Shown: positions 31,846 to 44,295 of the stretch, in pieces
How positions within the stretch are numbered: position 1 is the first letter of the stretch
How the letters are laid out: every line of letters begins with the position of its first letter
Source of the DNA: Corallium rubrum
Lineage: Eukaryota; Cnidaria; Anthozoa; Scleralcyonacea; Coralliidae
Direction: 5' to 3'
Length of the DNA stretch: 64,000 bases
NCBI GenBank assembly: GCA_964035015.1
Contig: OZ035997.1
Span: 62,428,285 to 62,492,284 of the forward strand
Program-made: the position numbers and the translations under genes
The notes under the pieces: model-generated
The model's database searches: none
Told to the model about the DNA's origin: nothing
What the model saw: only the letters and a program-made list of their open reading frames with translations

Positions 31846-32395
31846 TTAAGTAACCGAGTGTTATTTACGAAGATATGAATGTTGACAGTTTTGATCGAAT
31901 TATCTCTTATCTAACCCTGGTGTATAGAGTATACGAATCCTTGAAATAAGAATCAATTCGAGAAGCCGTAAGAAGAACGATAAATGATTTCATAGAAAAT
32001 ATAAACGGAATAACTCTTCAAGCAGGTTGCTACGCTTTCTGTTACTAAGTGTGATATTTGCATATTTATCCTCAGTACACGTGCAGGAGACAAAAGAGAA
32101 ATTCATTAGGGGCAATTAGGAGGATTAAGCGCTTAGGCAAGTCTAGGCGAGAAAGTCATTAGCAACACACGTACATGTTATATAGAATTTAAAATATTTT
32201 ATTGAGAATATATCTTTACACATAGAAACTCTTGATTATTTAGTGATCTATCGGTAACACGAGTATATGGGCATACAGTACATCTTATGATCCGAAGGAA
32301 TGGATCAAAGGAAGGAAAAAGGGGGTTAGGAAGCTGGAGTTAATTAAGCGAGACATCTAATTGGGTTTCAAATTTCGCAAACATACCGCTTGATC

Positions 32396-32899
32396 CAGAG
32401 ACGTAGCCAAGGGGGAGCCGGGGGAGCCGCGGATCCCCACCCCCCCGCCTCCCTTTTGATATAAAACGACAGACACGTAACTACAAAACTGATGCAATAT
32501 GAATTGTGTCAGGAAATTAACTGTAAACAGTGTATTCAATCTACTGAGTGTATGCATTTTGAGTATCTATGTGACGTTTGTGTGTTTTGAGTATTTTACT
32601 TGAAGTTTACACGGTACCGGACAAATTCGAGACCGATCCCGAATTCGTCCTATTTCGCCGTGTAATCACGCGCAACCGTACGAATTCGAGACCGGTCTCG
32701 AATTCGTCTGGAAGCGTAAACGGGGTCTTATATGACGTTTTTCAACCTGTAGAGTCTGTAAAATCTTCCTCCAAATGCCAGGAAATGGCATTTCAGCGGC
32801 ACTTGATTTCAAAATTTCCCGGGGGAGCATGCCGCCAGACCCCCATAAAAATTTATTTTGATTTCGGCTCCCCCTTTCAAAATCCTGGCTACGTCCCTG
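32396..32899. mobile_element. hAT-like MITE with 8-bp target duplication
   Basis: Ends cagagacgtagccaag and tggctacgtccctg are inverted repeats. The element is flanked on both sides by GCTTGATC (32388-32395 and 32900-32907). The opposite arm (near 37315-37325, reverse strand) has a single TCTTGATC there and no insert, which confirms the empty site. An 8-bp duplication and CAG-type ends are features of hAT transposons. Inside are two gaattcgagaccg(g/a)tc-like blocks near 32625 and 32690 and no ORF of note. Confidence 0.8.
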
Positions 32900-33194
32900 G
32901 CTTGATCGCGCGTATAAATTATCTACAATATCCGACCAATGCAATAAATGAGTTTTAGGTTACTTTAAAGTACACCCACGACTTTAGCTAGTCCGCGTGT
33001 TACATTCTTATCGTTTAATTTCGTTAGCAATGAAGACATACAAGCACATTATAATAGTTCTCAGCAGTTTATTTGTATATAGTTACAATAAATTACAATG
33101 CGCATATAATTATTTACAGCCCCGGAGGTGTTTGGCGGTTATCCTGGGGGTGATTGGGTTACCCCTATGGGGTAATGGGGTTACCACCAGGGGG

Positions 33195-35518
33195 CTCCTC
33201 CTCCTATTTCCCCTCCACCTCCTCCTCCTCATTCTGCTCCTCCTCCTCCTCATTCTTCTCCTTTTCCTATTTTTCCTATTCCACTTCCTATTTCTCCTCC
33301 TCCCCCTCTTTCTCCTCCTCTTCCTCTTTCTCCTACTCCTCCTCTTTCTCCTCCTCTTCCTCCTCTTTCTCCTCTTTCTACCCCTGCTCCTCTTCTCCTC
33401 CTATTTCTCCTTTTTTCTTTCTCCTCCGCCACTTTCTCCTCCTCCTCCTCTTTCTCCCCCTTCTCCTCTTTCTTCTCCTCTTTCATCTCCTTCTCCTCTT
33501 TCTCTTCCCCTTCCTCTTTCTCCTCCTATTTCTCCTCTTCCTCTTTCTCGTCTTTCTACTCCTCCTCTTCTTTCTACTCCCTCTTCCTTTTTCTCCTCCT
33601 CCTCCTCTTTATCCGCCTCCTCTTCCTTCTACTCCTCCTCTTTCTCCTCCTCTTCCTCTTTCTCCTACTCCTCCTCTTTCTCCTCTTCTTTCTCCTCCTC
33701 TTTCTCCTCTTTCTCCTCTTGTTTCTCCTCCTCTTTCTCCTCTTTCTCCTCTTTCTCCTCTTTCTCCTTCTGCTCCTCTTTCTCCTCTTTCTCCTCCTAT
33801 TATTCTCTTCTTCTTTCTCCTCCGCCTCTTTCTCCTCCTCCTCCTCTTTCTCCGCCTCCTCTTCCTTCTACTCCTCCTCTTTCTCCTCCTCTTCCTCTTT
33901 CTCCTTCTCCTCCTCTTTCTCCTCCTCTTTCTCCTCCTCTTTCTCCTCCTCTTTCTCCTCCTCTTTCTCCTCCTCATTCTCCTCTTTCTCCTCTTTCTCC
34001 TCCTGCTCCTCTTTCTCCTCCTATTATTCTCTTCTTCTTTCTCCTCCGCCTCTTTCTCCTCCTCCTCCTCTTTCTCCTCCTTCTCCTATTTCTCCTCCTT
34101 CTCCTCTTTCTCCTCCTCCTCCTGTTTCTCTTCCTCCTCCACTTTTTCCTCCTATTTCTCCTCTTCCTCTTTCTCGTCTTTCTACTCCTCCTCCTCTTTC
34201 TCCTCCCTCTTCCTATTTATCCTCCTCCTCCCGGTCCTTTTTCTCCTCCTCCTCTTTCTCCTCCTCCTTTTCTCCTCCTCCTCTTTCTCCTCCTCCTCCT
34301 CTTTCTCCTCCTCCTCCTCTTTCTCCTCCTCCTCCTCTTTCTCCTCCTATTTATTTTCTTCCTCTTTCTCCTTTCTCCTCTTTCTCCTCTTTCTCCTCCT
34401 CCTCCTCTTTCTCCTCCTATTTCTCCTTTTCCTATTTCTCCTCCTCCTTCCCCTCTTTCTCCTCCTCCTTCTCTTTCTCCTCCTACTTCTCCTGTTCCTC
34501 GTTCTCCTCCTCCACCTCCTCCTCTTTCTCCTCCTTCTCCTCCTCCTCTTTTCCCTTCTCCTCCTCTTTCTCCTCCTCCTCTTTCTCCTCCTCCTCTTTC
34601 TCCTCCTATTTCTCCTCTTCCTCTTTCTCCTCTTTCTCCTCTTTCTCCTCTTTCTCCTCCTCCTCCTCTTTCTCCTCCTCTTTCTCCTCTTCCTCTCTGT
34701 CCTCTTTCTTCTCCTATTTCTCCTCTTACTCGTTTTCCTCTTTCTCCTCCTTTTTCTCCTCTTCCTATTTCTCCTCCTCCTCCACCACCTCTTTCTCCTG
34801 CACCTCCTCTTTCTCCTCTCCCTCTTTCTCCTCCTCCTCCTCCTGCTATCTCTCATCTTCCTCTTTCTTCTCCTCCTTCTCCTCCTATTTCTCCTTCTCT
34901 TCCTTTTTCTCCTCCTCCTCCTCCTCCTCTTCCTCCTCATTCTCCTCCTCCTCTTTCTCCTCCTACTCGTACCTCTCCTCTTCCTCTTTCTCCTCCTCCG
35001 CCTCATCCTCTTTCAGCACCTATTTCTCCTCCTCTTCCAATTTCTCCTCCTCCTCCTCCTCTTTCTCTTCCTCCTCCTCTTTCTCCTCCTCCCGCTCTTT
35101 CCCCTCTTCCTCTTTTTCCTCCTCCTCCTGCCCCTCCTTCTCCTCCTCATCCTCCTCTTTCTCCTCCTCTTTCTTCTCCTATTTCTCCTCTTCCTCTTTG
35201 TCCTCTTACTTCTCCTATTTCTCCTTTTCCTCTTTCTCCCCTTTCTCCTCCTATTTCTCCTCTTCCTATTTCTCCTCCTCCTCCACCTCTTTCTCCTCCG
35301 CCTCCTTTTCTCACCTATTTCTCCTCTTCCCCTTTCTCCTCCTCCTCCTATCTCTCATTTTCCTTTTTCTCCTCCTCCTCCTCCTCTTTCTCCTCCTATT
35401 TCTCCTTCTCCTCCTCTTTCTCCTCCTCCTCCTCCTCTTCCTCTTCTTTCTCCTCCTCCTCCTCCTCTTCCTCTTTCTCCTCCTCTTTCTTCTCCTCCTC
35501 TTTCTTCTCTTCCTCTTA
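33195..35518 (+). repeat. 2.3 kb pyrimidine tract (TCC/TTTCTCC-rich)
   Basis: Almost uninterrupted pyrimidine made of ctcctcctctttctc-like units. Frames of 840, 808 and 610 codons across it are Ser/Phe/Leu/Pro artefacts that disappear when unit phase changes. It pairs with the purine tract 35808-37022. Confidence 0.9.
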
Positions 35519-35807
35519 AGATATGTGATTTGGTATCGTTTTCCTCATTAGTGCTAATACAAACTTTTGAAAATTTGTGATTGAGTAAACGTACTGCCCA
35601 TGGGGACTTAGGGGTTTATCTGCGAAAATTGCAAATATTCGTTTACACGTAGAGAGGAGAGCCTTCTAAAGCGACAAAGAGGAAACGGAAACAAACCATA
35701 ATAATTATCTAAGAGAACAGCACGGGCAGTACGTCTACTCAATCACAACTTTTCAAAAGTTTGTATTAGCACTAATGAGGAAAACGCTACCAAAACACAT
35801 ATTTTAA
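35519..35807. repeat. Centre of foldback element B with its own inverted repeat
   Basis: 35519-35605 (ttaagatatgtgatttggta ...) is repeated in inverse orientation at about 35725-35807. The roughly 120 bp between them are single copy and form the loop. The inverted parts contain gattgagtaaacgtactgcc and its near complement. No ORF. Confidence 0.75.
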
Positions 35808-37022
35808 GAGGAGGATAAGAAAGAGGAGGAGAAGAAGAAGAAAGAGGAGGAGAAGAAAGAAAAGGAGAAGACAGAGGAGGAGGGGCAGGAGGAGGAAGAG
35901 GAGGAGGAGAAGAAATAGGAGGAGGAGGAGGAGAAAGAGGAGGAGGGGGAGGAAGAGAAAGAGCAGGAGGAATAGAAAGAAGAGGAGGAGGAGGAGGAGA
36001 GAGAGGCAGAGCAGAGATAGGAGGAGGAGGAGAAAGAGGAAGAGGAGAAATAGGAGTTGAAAGAGGAGGAGGAGAAAGAGGAGGTGGAGGAGAAAGATGG
36101 AGGTGGAGGAGAAAGAGGAAGAGGAAAAAGAGGAGGGGAAAGAAGAGGGGGAGGAGAAAGAGGAGGAAGAGAAACAGGAGGAGGAGGAGGGGAAAAAGGA
36201 GAAGGAGAAATACTACGAGGAGGAGGAGGAGAAAGAGGAAGAGGAGGAGAAAGAGGAAGAGGAGAAATAGGATGAGAAAGAGGAAGAGGAGAAAGAGGAA
36301 GAAAAGGAGGAGGAGGAGAACAAAGAGGAGGAGGTGGAGAAAGAGGAGGAGGAAGAGAAAGAGGAGGAGGAGGAGAACGAGGAGGACGAGGAGAAATAGG
36401 AGGAGAAAGAGGAGGAGGAGGAGGAGGAGTAGAAAAAGGAGGAGGAGGAAGAGAAAGAGCAGGAGGAGGAGAAATAGGAGGAGAAAGAAGAGCAGGAGGA
36501 GGAGAAAGAGGAATAGGAGAGATAGGAGGATGGGGAGGAGGAGAAAGAGGAAGAGGAGAAAGAGGAGGAGAAAGAGTAGGAGGAGGTGGAGGAGAAAGAG
36601 GAAGAGGGAAAATAGGAGAAGAAAGAGGAGGATGAGGATAAAGAGGAGGATAAGAAGGAGGAGGAGGAGAAAGAGGAGGAGGAGAAAGAGGAGGAGGAGA
36701 AATAGTACGAGGTGGGGAGGAGGAGAAAGAGGAAGTGGAGAAATAGGCGGAGAAAGAGGAGAAGGAGAATGAAGAGGAGGAGGAGAAAGAGGAGGAGGAG
36801 AAAGAGAAAGAGGAAAAATAGTATGAGAAAGAGGAGGAGGAGGAGAAATAGGAGAAAGAGGAAGAGGAGAAACAGGAGGAAAAAGAGGAGGATGACAAGG
36901 AGGAGGAGGTGGAAAAAGAGGAGGAGGAGGAGAAAGAGGAGGAGGAGGAGGAGGAGAAAGAGGAGGAGGAGAAATAGGAAGAGAAAGAGGGGGAGGAGGA
37001 GGATGAGGAGCAGAATGAGGAG
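35808..37022 (+). repeat. 1.2 kb purine tract (GGAGGAGAAAGA-rich)
   Basis: Reverse-complement partner of the pyrimidine tract but only about half as long, so the two sides have changed length independently. Arg/Lys/Glu/Gly-rich ORFs are artefacts. Confidence 0.9.
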
Positions 37023-38383
37023 AAGCCCCCTGGGGGTAACCCCATCACCCCGGGGCATACCCGTACACCCCGTGTTAACCGCCAAACACTCCGGGAGTGT
37101 AAATAATTAGCTGTCAATATGCGCATTGTAACTCATTGTAACTATATACAAATAAGCTGCTGAGAACTATTATAATGTGCTTGTCTGTCTTTATTACTAA
37201 CGAAATAAAAGGATAGGAATGTTAACACGCCGGCAAGCTAAAGTCGTGGATGTACTTTAAAGTAACCTAAAACACATTTATTGACATTGGTGGGATATTG
37301 TAGATAATATATACGCGCGATCAAGAGGTATGTTTACGAAGTTTGAATCACAATTAGATGTCTCGCTTCATTAACTCCAGACTCATTTCTATATTTTGCT
37401 CTAAAAAGTTATATATTTTCGTACTCGTCTAACCCTCTTTTTCCTTCCTTTGATTCATGCCTTCTGATTGTAAGATGTACTGTATGCCCATACACTCGTG
37501 TTACCGATAGTTCACTAAATATTCATTTTTTATTTCTCAATAAAATATTTTAAATTCTATATAACATCTGCGCGTGTTGCTAATGACTTTCTCGCTTAGA
37601 CTTACCTAAGCGCTTAATCCTCTTAATTTCCCCTGATTAGTTTCTCTTTTGTCTCCTGCACGTGCACTGAGGAAAAATATGCAAATATCACGCTTAGTAA
37701 CAGAAAGCGTAGCAACCAGCTTGAAGAGTTAGTTGTTCCGTTTATTTTTTTCTCATGAAATCATTGATCGTTTTTCTTAGGGTTTCTCGAATTGAGTCTT
37801 CATCCCAGGATTCGTATACTCTATACACTAGGGTTAGATAACAGATAATTCGACGAAAACTGTCAACATTCATCTCTTCGTAAAAAACACTCGGATTACT
37901 TAACCAAAAACCGGCTATATTCCTCCAAACCAGGTGGATAAAAAAAAGTGTCTGTATCCATTTCTGTTTCGTTCCTCTACAAACTAGGCCAAAGTAAACG
38001 ATAACTCTCTAACACTGTTAACATTTATTGTCACCAAACTTGTATCAGACTGTTTGATCATTTAGGTTCTAAACTAATATGATATTCATGAATGCTATTA
38101 ATCCACTCTATACGTTATCTCTGCCAATTCAGACACTTAGGCTGTTCAAAACTCTCTATATTCCTCCAAACAAGTTTTCAGATAAAAAATATAAAGTGTA
38201 ACTGTCAATTTCTCTTTAATTCCTGATAAAGAACGTCTATTTTGTTAAAGTTTACTGTATGCATCTTTAATTCCCTGCAAAGAACGTGAGTTATGCTTGA
38301 GTCATGCGTGATCCATGCGTGAGTCACGTTTAATATTAATAAGGCGGTATCCCTTTGATACGCTATATGGGGGGGGGGGGGGT
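37023..38383 (-). repeat. Right arm of foldback element B
   Basis: Reverse complement of about 31141-33194 without the TTAA MITE dimer and the hAT-like MITE, so it provides their empty sites. Inner landmark: ctgggggtaaccccatcacc near 37030 opposite the corresponding block at 33150-33195. Confidence 0.8.
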
Positions 38384-38389
38384 ATCTAC

Positions 38390-38800
38390 CCACAAGTGGT
38401 TTTGAAATAAGAAAACTATTTAGAAAAAGATATTACTACTTACTACGGCAGCCACAGATACATGCAATGGATTTTCTTTAAAGACACACAAAAAAAGAAA
38501 ACAAATTAACAGTGATAGGATGTAAATAGGGAAACTCGAACAGTTTTTCTGCTTATAAATGTTCGTGATTCCTGAGAGCGGCTGTTCTATATTTTTACCG
38601 TAAACTTAAACTTTTCGCCTATCTTTATTTCTTCGTTGTTTTCAAGTTTTACTCTTACTTTTTCCTCTTTTAGAGTTTCGGTTTAACGGGTTTCCTTCTA
38701 CTCAAGGCGTTGTTTTGCTTTACACGTAGACGTTGATTTGTCTGTGTTCTTTTAAAAGTGATATAAGTTCCACAAAATCTCCTTTCTCAAGTCTTTTTGT
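38390..38800 (+). repeat. Dispersed repeat family B, copy 2
   Basis: Same order and orientation as 1-600: gtggttttgaaataagaaaac, ggcagccacagatacatgca, attaacagtgatagg, then gtagacgttgatttgtc near 38725. It directly abuts the G-run end of foldback element B, as copy 1 precedes foldback element A. Confidence 0.65.
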
Positions 38801-38879
38801 TAAGAATAAATTATGTTGTTATATAGCTAGAGTTTCGTTGGATACAATGATGACTGTCATTGGTTGGTTTGTGGTCACA

Positions 38880-39345
38880 TGGCCTTAGCTAAATTACAAT
38901 GTCTACCGACGTGCAATAATTGAGAACTTATTGCCTGCTCGGGCAATAAGTTTTCAATTGTTGACCGCTAGAACTTTGAACTCTTCACGGCTTCCTGTAA
39001 ACAAAAGTTTGTTTTTTTAAGAAAAAAAGAATATTTATAGGTCTTCAAAGTATGTGTAAAGATTAACTGAAGAAATGTATTGCTGTTCATTTGTTCTGAG
39101 ACTCATATTTATTTGTTTGATGTGAAATTACAGAGCCAGGTGAAACGTTTTTGTAAGTCTTTCAGTTTGCCTTTTCGTTTGTGTACCTTCCCTTTATAAA
39201 CGTCGAAATTATTCAGAGAAACTCAAGCTATATAACAAAACACTTAATGTCTGATCCCTCGGGAAACAGTTAGTTGTTTTTCCCCCCTCGAAAAAACGTG
39301 ATAGCTAACTGTTTCCCTCGGAAGCAGACATTAAGTGTATATTGT
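38880..39345. repeat. Two nested-type palindromes
   Basis: A 22-bp inverted repeat at 38913-38963 (caataattgagaacttattg/ complement) and a stronger one at 39241-39340 whose arms start cacttaatgtctgatccctc and end with the complement. Possibly two short MITEs or one diverged element. No ORF between them. Confidence 0.5.
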
Positions 39346-39575
39346 TAGTCGAAATCTTCAGTTAATTTGTCAAGAACTACATTGTTCCCAGTGCCTCACA
39401 ATATTAAACGCGCATGGTCCGTCCACACATGTATAACTGTTAAATATTCAGATCACAGAAATTCGTTCGCAAGCGTTCACGTTTGTCCACGCGTGTAAAA
39501 TGAATCCACGCGTATCGAGATTAGCACCCTCACCGGGCTCCTCTTCGGCTCTACGCCCGGGCTCGGGGATTACAT
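39346..39575 (-). repeat. Hairpin-ended repeat fragment
   Basis: Reverse complement of the hairpin end seen at 26156-26390: ttgttcccagtgcctcacaa, gtccgtccacacatg, ccacgcgt(a/g)tcgagattagc, then caccgggctcctc and the hairpin half cgcccgggctcgggg ending near 39568. Confidence 0.6.
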
Positions 39576-39667
39576 TTTTAGATTTTCCAGCTTCCATCGC
39601 AGGCAACTCTGTATCCATCTATTGGAAAGGGGTGAGAAAACCTCAGCTAAAGTGTGCAAACTTGCGT

Positions 39668-39842
39668 GGAGTGGACAAACCTGGTGGACTGGACAAACGT
39701 GAGTGAAATGGAGAAACTCGAGTGGAGTGGGCAACGTCGACTAGAGTGGGCAAACTTGGGTGGAGTGGACAAACTCGGCTGGAATGGGAAACCTCGTCTG
39801 GAGAGGGCAAACTTGGGTGGAGTGGGAAAACTCGGGTAGGTG
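39668..39842 (+). repeat. 19-bp minisatellite, about nine units
   Basis: Variants of ggagtgggcaaactcgagt repeat every 19 bp (for example units starting near 39668, 39686, 39724, 39762, 39800). The small ORFs on both strands arise from the repeat. Confidence 0.8.
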
Positions 39843-39967
39843 GAATCACTGGAGTGACCGAGAGTGCTAGTTAGGGCACACAATGCACAGAGTTGCCTGC
39901 GGAGTAGACTAAAGGTTGCCTACTCAATAACAAGGCAGCATTCAACTTGCGATAGTAACTTATAGTA

Positions 39968-41048
39968 ATAAACTAGAAATACGTGAACGCAACAACCCCT
40001 CGCCCGCTTTATACGCATTTTTACCCCCCCCCCCCCCCTCCCCTCCCCTAATTTCTGTTTTTTGTTGTATTAATGAACACAGATCAGAAAACATCCAGAA
40101 AATTAGTTAGCAAGGTTAATCTGTAATCGTGTATTGACACACCGAAAGAACATGCAATGTCAATATCAAAACGAGATGAACCAAATGACAAATTTTCATT
40201 CAAATATATATAAAAATAGTGGCCAAGAAAAGACACAAATCACACAATGTCAACGTCTTAGCGTTGAAAGACAATTCTAGACAATATATTATTTTTCATT
40301 TTCAAGATTTCTTCCGTTTTAACTCAGCAAAAGTGTTAAATACGAATCTCCTACCGTTAAACTTTCTTCTGCTATTGTGACCACAAACACTGCCAATTCT
40401 GCCTACTCTTTTCGGATTGTTTTTCTCGTTCGCGGTTTCTTACTTTTTTTGTTGTTGACACAAAAATATGACAAGGCATCATTCAGTTCTATCCATGATC
40501 TAAAAAGCCGTTTGTTTCAAAATTTCTTCATGGTTTCCTCTCGAGTTATGTAGAATACACCAGAGCAAAATTCTTTACCGGCTCTGAACAGTTTCAGGAC
40601 ACATCCTTCTTCTTTCAGTTACATTTCGGTCTTTATCTTATTGATTCTTAGGCTTTTTCCAGTGGTTTTAAGTAGTATTTATTGTTGTCTTTTTCTTGCT
40701 GCCACATCTCTTGTTAGCCTTCTTTCTTTGGTCTTTTTTAATAGTAATATTCATGTACATTTTAACTGAAACCATTTTTTCTGGCAAAGATTTCTTTCGT
40801 CATAATCGTTGAAAAACTATTTCGTAATCCAACCGAACTTATAAATTATAATTTGCTGACGTTAATTTAAATAATTTTAATAATATAACAGGTTAGTTAC
40901 CAGTACCCTGCTATTCGAATTGCGCAAGTTGTGGATTTGATAACATATATATATATATATATATATATATAAACATCTCGCAGAATTTCTTTCCCACCTG
41001 CGTGTAATTTCGCGTGTACTCCACGTGTGTCGATATTAGCACCCTCAC
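39968..41048 (-). mobile_element. Hairpin-ended repeat family C, copy 2 (interrupted at its hairpin)
   Basis: Reverse complement of copy 1: ctagaaatacgtgaacgcaa near 39970, a C-run/(ccct) block at 40023-40050, about 850 bp of matching AT-rich sequence, a (TA)n tract (40945-40970), then gtgtcgatattagcaccctc. The hairpin half that should follow is displaced to 42596-42625 (ccctcaccctcccgagcccg) by the insertion 41049-42595. Confidence 0.7.
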
Positions 41049-42595
41049 CACAGAATAAGGATCAACCAGAAGTCCAACTCGCGGAAAAAAGTGTCCCATT
41101 ATTTTTATGCGCATGCGCCAGTCCGCCATTTTGAAAGTAAGTGCAACCGGGAAATTATCCCCCTCGTCCTTACGACCCTCGGGCTCCTGTAGTCAATTAC
41201 CCTTGGCCTTCTTGTGACCTTTTATTTAACTTGATATTGTTATCTATACATATTTAATTATATTTATTAAGTAATAAGTAATTTACTTTAGAAAACACTT
41301 CGTTGGAGATGAAATTCTTTGACCACGAGGTTATTAAAACTTCAGTACGCGGATACTACGGGTAAAAGTCCGTGGCAAAAAAGTCCTGCACTCACGAAGC
41401 TGAGTTTTACATTTCGGGATGATGCCGACACACTTGTTTATAGAGAAAGATGGCTAAAAATTTCGGACTACGCATTGTTGAAATACATCGAGTACGTACG
41501 TTGCTAGAAATTTTATAAGCTTTCATTCGGTATATAGTTCAAATCATAGTGTTACCTGTAACTTTTTAAAATGTTCAAAATGTTCTGACCATTGACCATA
41601 AAAGTTTTAATATTTTTTCATATATTCAAAAGGTATGATCACTAATTTGCACCAAAAACGTTTTCAACTTCAACTAGAAATCTGCAAACGTTTCCACTCC
41701 TTTCGTATTTGAATTAGCTTCTGTTCAAGAAATATCTTAGGTACATGCCAGAAGTCTTTCTGAGGTTATAACAAACATCAAAACAACAAAAGGCAAAACA
41801 AAGTTAAGAAATTCATCCATTTCAGACGGTCCACGTCAAAATAATAATGTTTTTTTCATATTTTAAAATACTGTCCAGCAAGAAAATTAAAAATTCTGAC
41901 ATGAATAGCACTTGACAGTACCCTTTGTTTAATATCTTGTTCAGGGCTGTGCGTTTAATATTTAAAAACAAAATCCAAAATTCTATAACACTTGTGAGGA
42001 GTCCATTTCCCATTATACAATTCTTATTTTACGAACAATGGTGAGAACATTTTGAACATTTTAAAAAGTTACAGGTAACACTAAAACTTGAATTATATAC
42101 AAAATGAAAGCTTATAAAATTTCTAACAACATACGTACCCGATGTATTTCAACAATGCGTAGTTCCGTAATTGTTAGCAATCTTTTTCTATAAACAAATG
42201 TGTCGGCAAAGTCGAGAAATGTAAAACCCGCTTCATGAGTGCAGGACTTTTTTGCCACGGACTTTTACACGTAGTATCCGCTCACTGAAGTTTTAATAAG
42301 GTCGTGGTCAAAGAATTCTATCTCCAAAGAATCGTTTTCTAAAGTAAATTACTTATTGCCTTAACTAAATATTATTTATATATATAGATAACAATATAAA
42401 GTTAATTAAAAGGTCACAAGAATGCCAAGAGTAATTGACTACAGGAGCCCGAGGGTCGTAAGGACGATGGGGATAATTTCCCGGTTGCACTTACTTTCAA
42501 AATGGCGCCGGGATCGCGAGGCCGACATTTCCCGAGGACGCTTACATCAAAGGTGCCGACAGAGAGTTGGACTTCTGGTTGATCCTTATTCTGTG
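41049..42595. mobile_element. Long-TIR element (Mutator/foldback type) with 7-bp target duplication
   Basis: 1547 bp. Ends cacagaataaggatcaacca and its complement. The arms pair over at least 570 bp (41049-41620 and 42030-42595) around an AT-rich middle. It is flanked by CCCTCAC at 41042-41048 and 42596-42602, and a 9-bp duplication with one mismatch is also possible. It split the hairpin of a family C repeat. No transposase ORF; the 90-150-nt frames inside are mirror images. Very long TIRs and 8-10-bp duplications would fit Mutator-like MITEs, so the family is tentative. Confidence 0.75.
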
Positions 42596-42952
42596 CCCTC
42601 ACCCTCCCGAGCCCGGGGAGCATATATAATTTACACACGTATCATCATAACTTCTAGGTTCTATTTGAAGTTCGGTCCTAATTCAGGGATGTCTAATCGC
42701 CGCTTTTCCTTTATCACAAATAAAAAGTCGTTGAAACAAGGACAACAGAGTTCCTCTAATATTAATAAGTAAACAAATAAAATATGTTTAACATATTTAT
42801 GTGGAAATCACGTAGTTCTTTGACACATGCGTAAAGACAAATTCTTATCCCATAACTTTGGAGGTTAAACAAGATTATATATCAAGGATATAGATTCAGC
42901 TTTTCAACAATCGTAACAGGGTTGTTCAGAACAGTATATATTAATGCCTTAC

Positions 42953-43035
42953 CTTAATGCAACAAGGATGAATACTGGTGAAATTACAAAAAACTGCATA
43001 TCATTTGCGAGATACCATGTTTGTTTGAGGCAGGA
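42953..43035 (-). CDS. NRF-6-like acyltransferase, exon with the WYLANDMQFF motif
   Basis: 83 nt. Acceptor ttgcag adjoins 43035 and donor gtaagg follows 42953. It begins on a codon boundary, as required by exon 47239-47404, and ends with two bases of a split Arg codon. It encodes SCLKQTWYLANDMQFFVISP then VFILVAL. The Trp-Tyr-Leu-Ala-Asn-Asp-Met-Gln-Phe signature is one of the most conserved in this family, at the start of a membrane helix. Confidence 0.9.
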
Positions 43036-43371
43036 CTGCAAAGATATTATTCACAATATAACTGAACTGTTTATATAATTTAACAAGTAATGACAGCAGC
43101 AGTGGCGTAGGAACGAACCTGAATTAAACAAATAAATTTCCAACGCAGGCAGGTGAATAATCTGAAATAGTTTAACGCTACTCTATCTTAAAAGTTTTTT
43201 GAACGTAGCTAAAAAAGTCTACTGTTCATGACCCAATGTTCAGAGTGTCTTCGTCGGGGGTGATCGTTGTGAAGACAGGTCCCATATTTATACTCTCATA
43301 CAACCATTAATGAAGTTACCTATCAACAAAATGGAAATAGACTTCTGGCAGTAGACCACCGTTATCACCAT

Positions 43372-43656
43372 TTAATGGAGCGTGGGCGCTATTGATGTGC
43401 CAAGTTTCCAAACAACGTCTTTGGTGGTATCTTGGATTGGTAGTGATAATTTTTTAATTATCTCACGCAATATCATGGTTGGTTTTGCACGCGTGCTCCG
43501 ACAAAGCAGAATTTTCCTTTTTGGAAAAGAAAACCGCTTTTTCAATTGGTGCTCTTTTAAACGCGTGCCAAACTGACGTTTTGTTTGGCCGATGTACTCC
43601 TGATTACAGTCATTGCACGAAATGGAATAAATAGCATCTTTTCTCTGTTCTTTCAC
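43372..43656 (-). pseudogene. Penelope GIY-YIG endonuclease fragment, minus copy
   Basis: KDAIYSISCNDCNQEYIGQT is a good GIY-YIG core with paired cysteines, followed by RQFGTRLKEHQ. After that the frame drifts; another frame continues as EHACKTNHDIA and AWHINSAHAP-like text seen in the plus copy, so a frameshift and stops are present. An upstream minus frame (43749-43982) encodes a further piece of the same element without a domain I recognise. Confidence 0.6.
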
Positions 43657-44295
43657 AATAGGATCCTTAGGTTTTGAAAGAATATGATCTGGCGTAAAGA
43701 AAAGGTTTGAGCAACTTTTACGCTGAAACTACCTAAGATTCTTTTAATTTATTCCGTAATTCCTTGAATGTATGGAACAACCGCAAAATCCATCATCGAA
43801 TTTTCATGCTCAGTGTTTTTCCGTGGTAGTGGTGGTGTAACTGCTTTTAAACAGTTTTTTAAGAAATCATTAGGGTAGTTATTCGCCTTTAAAACGTCAA
43901 ATACATATCGTTGCTCGCCTTCCCTCCACTCCGCACTAGATGTTATGCCCTTCCATTTGACTCTCACCATCCTATATGGCATAAGAAGTCCGTTTGAAGG
44001 AATTTGTTTTTAAGAACCCAGGGCATACCATCCAGTTCCAAGTCGAGGGAAAGTGAACAACAGTATGTATTTGACGTTTTAAAGGCGAATATCTACCCTA
44101 ATGATTTCTTTAGAAAAAAGATAAAATAAAACCAGTTACACCAACGCCACGCAAAACCAATGAGGATAAAAATTCGACGATGGGTTTTGCGATTGTTACG
44201 TACATTCAAGGAATTACGGGACCATTTCAAAGAATCTGACATAGCTTCAACGTAAAAGTTTCCCAAAACCTTTCTTAACCTTAAGTCGTATTTTT

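Larger units (their letters stand above)
31141..38383. mobile_element. Foldback element B, 7.2 kb
   Basis: Begins with a C-run and catatagcgtatcaaaggg (31153) and ends with the complement and a G-run (38365-38383); gtagata and tatctac flank these ends. The arms (about 31141-33194 and 37023-38383) pair along their length apart from two MITEs in the left arm. The core is a 2.3 kb pyrimidine tract, a 290-bp turn-around with its own inverted repeat, and a 1.2 kb purine tract. The outer arm parts are the same family as foldback element A, while the core and inner arm are different. No transposase. Confidence 0.8.

Noticed and set aside
32997..35580. ORFs of 840, 808 and 610 codons
   Set aside because: They are three frames of the same pyrimidine tract, made only of Ser, Phe, Leu, Pro and Tyr; no domain, and the purine tract gives equivalent Arg/Lys/Glu ORFs on the other side of the palindrome.
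35804..37126. 440-codon minus-strand ORF and plus-strand Arg-rich ORFs
   Set aside because: Low-complexity reading of the purine tract.
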